Shown piece by piece: positions 7,220 through 10,743 of a stretch of 10,743 nt of DNA (the stretch's first letter is position 1; each line of letters begins with the position of its first letter). Source of the DNA: UBA2979 sp963694535 (lineage in GTDB: Bacteria; Chloroflexota; Dehalococcoidia; UBA2979); the NCBI GenBank assembly GCA_963694535.1, contig CAVODE010000059.1:1-10743 (forward strand). The letters are read 5' to 3'. The position numbers and the translations under genes were made by a program. Below the pieces are notes generated by a model. It was not told where the DNA came from. It searched no databases and saw nothing but the letters and a program-made list of their open reading frames with translations.

Positions 7220-8473
7220 TCAAAGTGATTTTTTCCACAAAAATCGGCGAGTAGCGGCTAAAGTGACTGCAGACAGAGTTACGATTAATCCGATTGCGGT
7301 CATGGACTCACCAGCCGACCAAAAACCTCGAAAAACAAAGATTACTCCGGCTGATACCGGTAACAGTCCTGCACTTGCAAAAACATTTACGCTCATCACT
7401 CGCGCCATGACGTCGCTAGGCGTGCTTGCCTGAAGAAGAGTTCGCTGCGTAGTCATGAGTATTCCGCCACAAAGACCCCAAAGTGGTAGGAAAATAAATG
7501 TCAGCAATAAAGAGGTTGACAGACCTATAAACATGAGGCCGGGTCCAAGACAATTCAGTGCAAATAATAAGTACCGGCCTTTTGCCGTTAGGTTCTTGCG
7601 TGACGCAATGATGAGAGTTGAAATAATCATTCCACCGGACATTAGTCCAAACATCAGGGAGGTCATACCCGCGTCTAGCCCAAGTTGATATCGGCCGATT
7701 TCCGGCACTAGGGTTGAGTAGGCACCGCCCCCAAAACCCATAACGAAGCCAGCCAGTGTCAGACTGCGCAATGGTTCATTAGAGAACGTAAAACGAATGC
7801 CAGTCAAGATGTCTGGAACAAGTGAACTAAGAGATTTGTTCGATTGTGTTCGATCATCTGTGTCATAGTTCATTACAAAAAACAACAAAGTACTGAGCAG
7901 CATAAGCACTGCCCAGGTCAGGAACGATAAATCCATTCCAAAGAATTGGATTAGCCCCCCGCCAAGTACTGCGCCGATTACCATGCTCGCCATCATGCCT
8001 AGGTTTTGCAGGGCGACCCCGGAGGCAAGTAGTTCACGCCCAACTAATTTTGGAACCATAGCTTGGTATACCGGCATTCCGGCAGCCCCAGTGGCTCCTA
8101 GCAGGAACGACATTAAAACTGCAAGATAGAGATTCAATAAATCTGCGAGGAGTAGAGCGCCTGTTAGAAGAAGTAGTACTGCGGTTGCTGCACTGAGTAT
8201 GGTGCAATAGATACGATGATTCATGCGATCCGCAATCGCGCCCGCTGGTAGTGACACTATGAACGCGGGCAGTGCGGTAGAGATGGCCATTAGTGGCACT
8301 GTCCAAACAACGTCACCAAGATTAGGCGCATGCCAAAGAAAAGCAAACCTCAAAGCGCCCGCTATAAGTTGGGCGATAAATTGAGCTACCCAAAAAGATC
8401 TGTAATTTTTCAATTTCAGAACCAAAATTAGCGGGTTGCCGTGATTAATGATTGCTTGATCTTGAATGGACAA
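7220..8473 (-). CDS. Major facilitator superfamily transporter, MFS_3/EntS-like
   Basis: This is an inner-membrane secondary transporter of 417 residues, hydrophobic throughout, with about 12 membrane segments by eye. Motif A between segments 2 and 3 reads GAIADRMNHR (about 78-87) with the conserved Asp-Arg pair. The start LKNYRSFWVAQFIAQL and the overall pattern resemble the EntS-type MFS_3 group, which is often described as exporters. The gene begins with TTG at 8473, 7 bases after GAGAGAG (8481-8487); no ATG occurs near there in frame, and the next Met (about residue 62) is inside the membrane domain. A polar loop with YDTDDRTQSNKS (about 203-214) separates the two six-helix halves. It sits 200 bases downstream of the dehydratase on the same strand and converges on the RraA-like gene. 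Import or efflux of the pathway substrate is a guess from context; direction and substrate cannot be read. Confidence 0.9.
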   Translation of the reverse strand: MSIQDQAIINHGNPLILVLKLKNYRSFWVAQFIAQLIAGALRFAFLWHAPNLGDVVWTVPLMAISTALPAFIVSLPAGAIADRMNHRIYCTILSAATAVLLLLTGALLLADLLNLYLAVLMSFLLGATGAAGMPVYQAMVPKLVGRELLASGVALQNLGMMASMVIGAVLGGGLIQFFGMDLSFLTWAVLMLLSTLLFFVMNYDTDDRTQSNKSLSSLVPDILTGIRFTFSNEPLRSLTLAGFVMGFGGGAYSTLVPEIGRYQLGLDAGMTSLMFGLMSGGMIISTLIIASRKNLTAKGRYLLFALNCLGPGLMFIGLSTSLLLTFIFLPLWGLCGGILMTTQRTLLQASTPSDVMARVMSVNVFASAGLLPVSAGVIFVFRGFWSAGESMTAIGLIVTLSAVTLAATRRFLWKKSL

Positions 8474-8673
8474 GTGGATTCTCTCTCGTCGATAAGTACG
8501 ACATACTAACGAATTGCAACTCGAAGTCTGAGTACTTATAGCATCTACAAATGATACTCGGTTGCAGGAGTGAAAAATATCAACAGTCGTCTACCAGATT
8601 AATTTGACTATCCAAACGAGATTTTATAGCAATCGCTCGCTTTATATTGATTTTACTTTGGAACAGCTGAAAT
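8474..8673. promoter_or_regulatory. Intergenic region upstream of the MFS gene, with an 8-bp inverted repeat
   Basis: ATAAGTAC (8492-8499) and GTACTTAT (8532-8539) form an inverted repeat separated by 32 bases, just upstream of the MFS ribosome binding site. This could be an operator pair or chance. I found no convincing promoter pair or T-run terminator for the upstream dehydratase gene, so read-through into the MFS gene is possible. Confidence 0.25.
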
Positions 8674-9858
8674 CTAAGGACCTTCATCTGAGTAATTTCT
8701 GATGTTTCGCATAGGGAACTGTTGATAGGGAAATTCTGCTAGGGCACGTTCATCGAGTTCGGTACCAAGCCCTGGCTTTTCCGGCAATTGGATATACCCG
8801 TCTACTACTGGGAACTGGGTGGTCGCAATATCTTGACCAAGTTCTTCGAAATTTACGAAATATTCGGTGATTAGGAAATTGGGTATGGCGGCCGACACCT
8901 GAAGTGTTGCGGCCATACCAATTGTGGTGCTGTTGTAGTTGTGTGGGGAAACAGCAACGAAATACGGCTCGGCCATTGCAGCGATTTCTTTTAGCTCGAG
9001 GATTCCACCAACATTGCAGACATCTGGATTAATAATATCCGCTGCGTCTTTCTCGAACATTTCTCTGAACTCAAATTTCGTGTAGAGTTCCTCGCCGGTA
9101 ACGATAGGGATATTTATTTCTCGTTTAGCTGCGGCTAGGGCGTTGATATTTTCCGCAAGTACCGGCTCCTCATACCAAAATGGTTTAAATTGCTCTATTT
9201 CCTTTGCTATCCGAATCGCATGCATTGGAGCTAATCGCCGGTGCATTTCGATCAGAATATCGATATCTGGGCCCACTGCTTCTCGCACAGCCTGAACATT
9301 TTTTACAGTTTGGCGTTCTACAGTCTTGTCCACGAAGGTCCTCCATGGCCCTGGTACCGGGTCAAATTTAAGTGCGGTGAATCCTAACTCTACGATTTTT
9401 TTAGCTTGTTCGGCCACTTCACTTTCGTCCCAGCTACCGCCACCCCAACCGTTCGCATAGACTCTAATTTTGTCTCGGCAAGGGCCACCCAAGAGCATGT
9501 ATACCGGCAGGTCACATGATTTCCCGAGAATATCCCACATTGCTTGTTCTAGACCGCTTACGGCACTGTAAAGATCCATTGCTCCCCGCCGAGCTCCGAA
9601 GTCATCGAAAGACATCTGCATAAAATGTTTAATATGCCTTGGATCACGGCCAATTAAATATCTTTTGAGTTGATCGATGTGGGCGGTTACCTGAGTATCA
9701 CGATCTGCTTGCGTGTAGCACTCTCCCCAACCTTTGATACCTTCGTCTGTTTCGATTTTTACGAAGCATAGATTTTTCCCTTTTGCATAGTTGTGATAAC
9801 TAGTTTCAGCTGCTTTGGTGGGGTGGATGATGTAGTGCTGTATATCTGTTATTTTCAT
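8674..9858 (-). CDS. Mandelate racemase/muconate lactonizing (enolase superfamily) protein, GalD/ManD-like acid-sugar dehydratase
   Basis: This likely dehydrates a sugar acid to its 2-keto-3-deoxy form in the cytosol, by abstracting a proton next to the carboxylate. It has 394 residues, with an N-terminal capping domain (1 to about 125) and a barrel (about 130-365). Metal ligands are Glu204 in IEMHRR, Glu230 in WYEEP and Glu256 in TGEELY; His206 and His306 (SPHN) are the general acid/base candidates, with Asp279 in NPDVCNVGG. The 26/26-residue ligand spacing and the 100 residues between the histidines are identical to E. coli GalD (183/209/235; 185/285) and to ManD. The first ligand is Glu, where GalD and ManD have Asp. 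Lys164 in ALKFDP lies on the second barrel strand. The ATG has GGAG 5 bases upstream. It precedes the MFS gene on the same strand. The exact sugar acid is not determinable; a starvation-sensing RspA-like annotation would be the same family. Confidence 0.92.
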   Translation of the reverse strand: MKITDIQHYIIHPTKAAETSYHNYAKGKNLCFVKIETDEGIKGWGECYTQADRDTQVTAHIDQLKRYLIGRDPRHIKHFMQMSFDDFGARRGAMDLYSAVSGLEQAMWDILGKSCDLPVYMLLGGPCRDKIRVYANGWGGGSWDESEVAEQAKKIVELGFTALKFDPVPGPWRTFVDKTVERQTVKNVQAVREAVGPDIDILIEMHRRLAPMHAIRIAKEIEQFKPFWYEEPVLAENINALAAAKREINIPIVTGEELYTKFEFREMFEKDAADIINPDVCNVGGILELKEIAAMAEPYFVAVSPHNYNSTTIGMAATLQVSAAIPNFLITEYFVNFEELGQDIATTQFPVVDGYIQLPEKPGLGTELDERALAEFPYQQFPMRNIRNYSDEGP

Positions 9859-9944
9859 ATTTTCTCCATATTAACTTTCTTAACTTAAAGCATATTAGAT
9901 TCCTTCAGAGACTTGAAATTTAGAGCCTAAAAGTATTTCGTGTA

Positions 9945-10304
9945 TTACTTATTGTCTTCAATCGGGCCTTCTTTTAGTCTCCGGGCAACCTTATTTATAT
10001 ACTCGTTTGCCTCATCTTCGTTCATCAGCCGTGCGCCAAATTGAGCTAGCTGATCATCTTGAGTTTCAATATTATTTTCGATCTGTTTTTTTGTTGATTT
10101 GTTAGCTTGTTCAATAACTTCTCTAAAATAGTTGTCAGCTAATTCATCGGTTTCATCAGTTTTCTCAACAGTTTTCTCTAGTCTTTCTGCGACTCTATTG
10201 ATATATCTGTTAGTTTCGTCCTCGGTCATCACGCGCGCTCCGTAGGCTGCGAGTCTATCTGTAGGTTTTTCCTTATCGTTTTCAGATGGTTTACTTACCG
10301 ACAT
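9945..10304 (-). CDS. Small charged protein with a duplicated 29-residue motif, function unknown
   Basis: The 119-residue protein is strongly charged and has no signal peptide or membrane segment. I recognise no known family. Two copies of one motif are visible, at residues 16-44 and 84-112, identical at 18 of 29 positions. Shared residues are D-x-L-A-x-x-GAR-x-M-x-EDE-x-N-x-YIN-x-VA-x-RL. A Glu/Lys/Asp-rich linker of about 39 residues joins them, probably a helix or coiled coil. The motif suggests a short helix, a turn at EDE and a second amphipathic helix, so the protein may present two equal binding surfaces. AGGGA (10311-10315) lies 6 bases before the ATG, and the conservation of amino acids over bases between the copies supports real coding. 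It is divergent from the MATE gene (111 bases) and 86 bases upstream of the dehydratase, so it may or may not share that transcript. Confidence 0.8.
   Translation of the reverse strand: MSVSKPSENDKEKPTDRLAAYGARVMTEDETNRYINRVAERLEKTVEKTDETDELADNYFREVIEQANKSTKKQIENNIETQDDQLAQFGARLMNEDEANEYINKVARRLKEGPIEDNK
9969..10055 (-). repeat. Second copy of the duplicated 29-residue motif
   Basis: This encodes residues 84-112 of the small protein and matches residues 16-44 at 18 of 29 positions. The DNA is also partly alike but has diverged mostly at third positions, which suggests an old internal duplication with a period of 204 bases. Confidence 0.75.
10173..10259 (-). repeat. First copy of the duplicated 29-residue motif
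   Basis: This encodes residues 16-44 of the small protein, with core GAR-x-M-x-EDE-x-N-x-YIN-x-VA-x-RL, the same as in the copy at 9969-10055. Confidence 0.75.
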
Positions 10305-10415
10305 CGCAAATCCCTAATTTAGCGCTTTGGGAGAATCATTCGTACACTAGTCTTACTTCTTGTTTTGTCGACCTAATCGCAAGATTTCTAAGGCAGTATT
10401 TTGCGGAGACATGCC
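10305..10415. promoter_or_regulatory. Divergent promoter region between the duplicated-motif gene and the MATE gene
   Basis: This 111-base gap holds both ribosome binding sites: TCCCT at 10311-10315 (AGGGA leftward) and GGAG at 10405-10408 rightward. Promoters for both directions are expected here by position, but I cannot pick a convincing -35/-10 pair. Confidence 0.35.
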
Positions 10416-10743
10416 ATGGACAAGAGAACACAAGAGCTTCTGACTGATCCTATACTACCGCTGTTGCTAAGGAAATCTGCTCCAAATACTGTGTCATTTT
10501 TGATACAGTCGATTGTGACACTGGCCGAGGTTTGGTTTATCGCAAAGCTAGGGATTAATCCTTTGGCCGCGGTAGCACTAGCGTTTCCCTTGTTGATGCT
10601 CACTCAGACGATGTCGGGCGGTGCTCTTGGTGGTGCAATAAATTCGGCAATAGCGAGAAGCCTCGGAAGTGGAGATGTTGCAAGAGCTCAAAGACTTCTC
10701 TGGCATGCGATTCTCATCTCGGCAAGTGGGGCAGTTCTTTTTC
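10416..10743 (+). CDS. MATE-family multidrug/toxin efflux transporter, N-terminal part
   Basis: The gene runs off the right edge; 109 codons are visible of about 450 expected for the family. MATE proteins are inner-membrane Na+ or H+ antiporters that export cationic drugs and metabolites. The start is the ATG at 10416, 7 bases after GGAG (10405-10408); an ATG at 10411 is out of frame. After a short polar N-terminus the protein shows the family pattern: LLTDPILPLLLRKSAPNTV leading into helix 1 (with AEVWFIAKLG), then INPLAAVALAFPLLML for helix 2. The MATE-like SGGALGGAINSAIARSLGSGD follows at about 68-88, then a third helix. The pattern of small residues and IARSLGSGD is characteristic. NorM and DinF branches cannot be told apart from this fragment. 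It is divergent from the duplicated-motif small protein gene. Confidence 0.85.
   Translation, partial: MDKRTQELLTDPILPLLLRKSAPNTVSFLIQSIVTLAEVWFIAKLGINPLAAVALAFPLLMLTQTMSGGALGGAINSAIARSLGSGDVARAQRLLWHAILISASGAVLF

Noticed and set aside
10388..10603. Open frame of 71 codons on the minus strand
   Set aside because: It lies antisense to the MATE start, which has a good ribosome binding site and clear family pattern in the plus frame.
1..10743. CRISPR arrays, insertion sequences, tRNA or rRNA genes, riboswitches
   Set aside because: No spaced direct repeats, transposase motifs, terminal inverted repeats or recognisable RNA folds were seen on either strand.

Overview
This is a bacterial chromosomal window of compact, single-exon genes with ordinary Shine-Dalgarno starts. 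By eye the base composition is slightly AT-rich (not counted). The enzyme families look most like a heterotrophic, probably environmental or marine, Pseudomonadota. That placement is an inference: the window holds no rRNA, tRNA or lineage marker.

Layout, left to right. (1) 132-1613 (+): a KtrB/TrkH-type potassium-translocating membrane subunit, without its regulatory RCK partner in view. (2) 1866-2501 (+): a 211-residue soluble protein I do not recognise. (3) 2601-3977 (+): a class III PLP aminotransferase related to glutamate-1-semialdehyde aminomutase. It converges on (4) 4013-5389 (-), an amidase-signature hydrolase, which lies 44 bases downstream of (5) 5434-6189 (-), a HpcH/HpaI class II aldolase; 4 and 5 look like one operon. 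(6) 6443-7168 (+): an RraA/HMG-aldolase-like protein, divergent from the aldolase across a 253-base regulatory gap. (7) 7220-8473 (-): a major facilitator exporter/importer with a TTG start. (8) 8674-9858 (-): an enolase-superfamily (mandelate racemase/GalD/ManD-like) acid-sugar dehydratase. (9) 9945-10304 (-): a small charged protein made of a duplicated 29-residue motif. (10) 10416-end (+): the start of a MATE-family transporter that runs off the right edge.

Genes 3 to 8 read as an accessory catabolic neighbourhood for carboxylic or sugar acids. A dehydratase can turn a sugar acid into a 2-keto-3-deoxy acid, a HpaI-type aldolase can split such an acid into pyruvate and an aldehyde, and an RraA-type enzyme can perform related oxo-acid cleavage or decarboxylation. 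The amidase could release the acid from an amide, the aminotransferase could handle an amino-aldehyde or oxo-acid product, and the MFS protein could move the substrate. The family assignments rest on visible motifs; the joint pathway and its substrate are inferred. No regulator gene is present, but a perfect TTGTATACAA palindrome of the type bound by GntR-family regulators lies on the aldolase start.

I found no convincing mobile element, CRISPR array, RNA gene or defence system. The least explained items are the duplicated-motif small protein and the 211-residue protein. No gene-free stretch exceeds 300 bases; the longest, 1614-1865 and 6190-6442, are described below.
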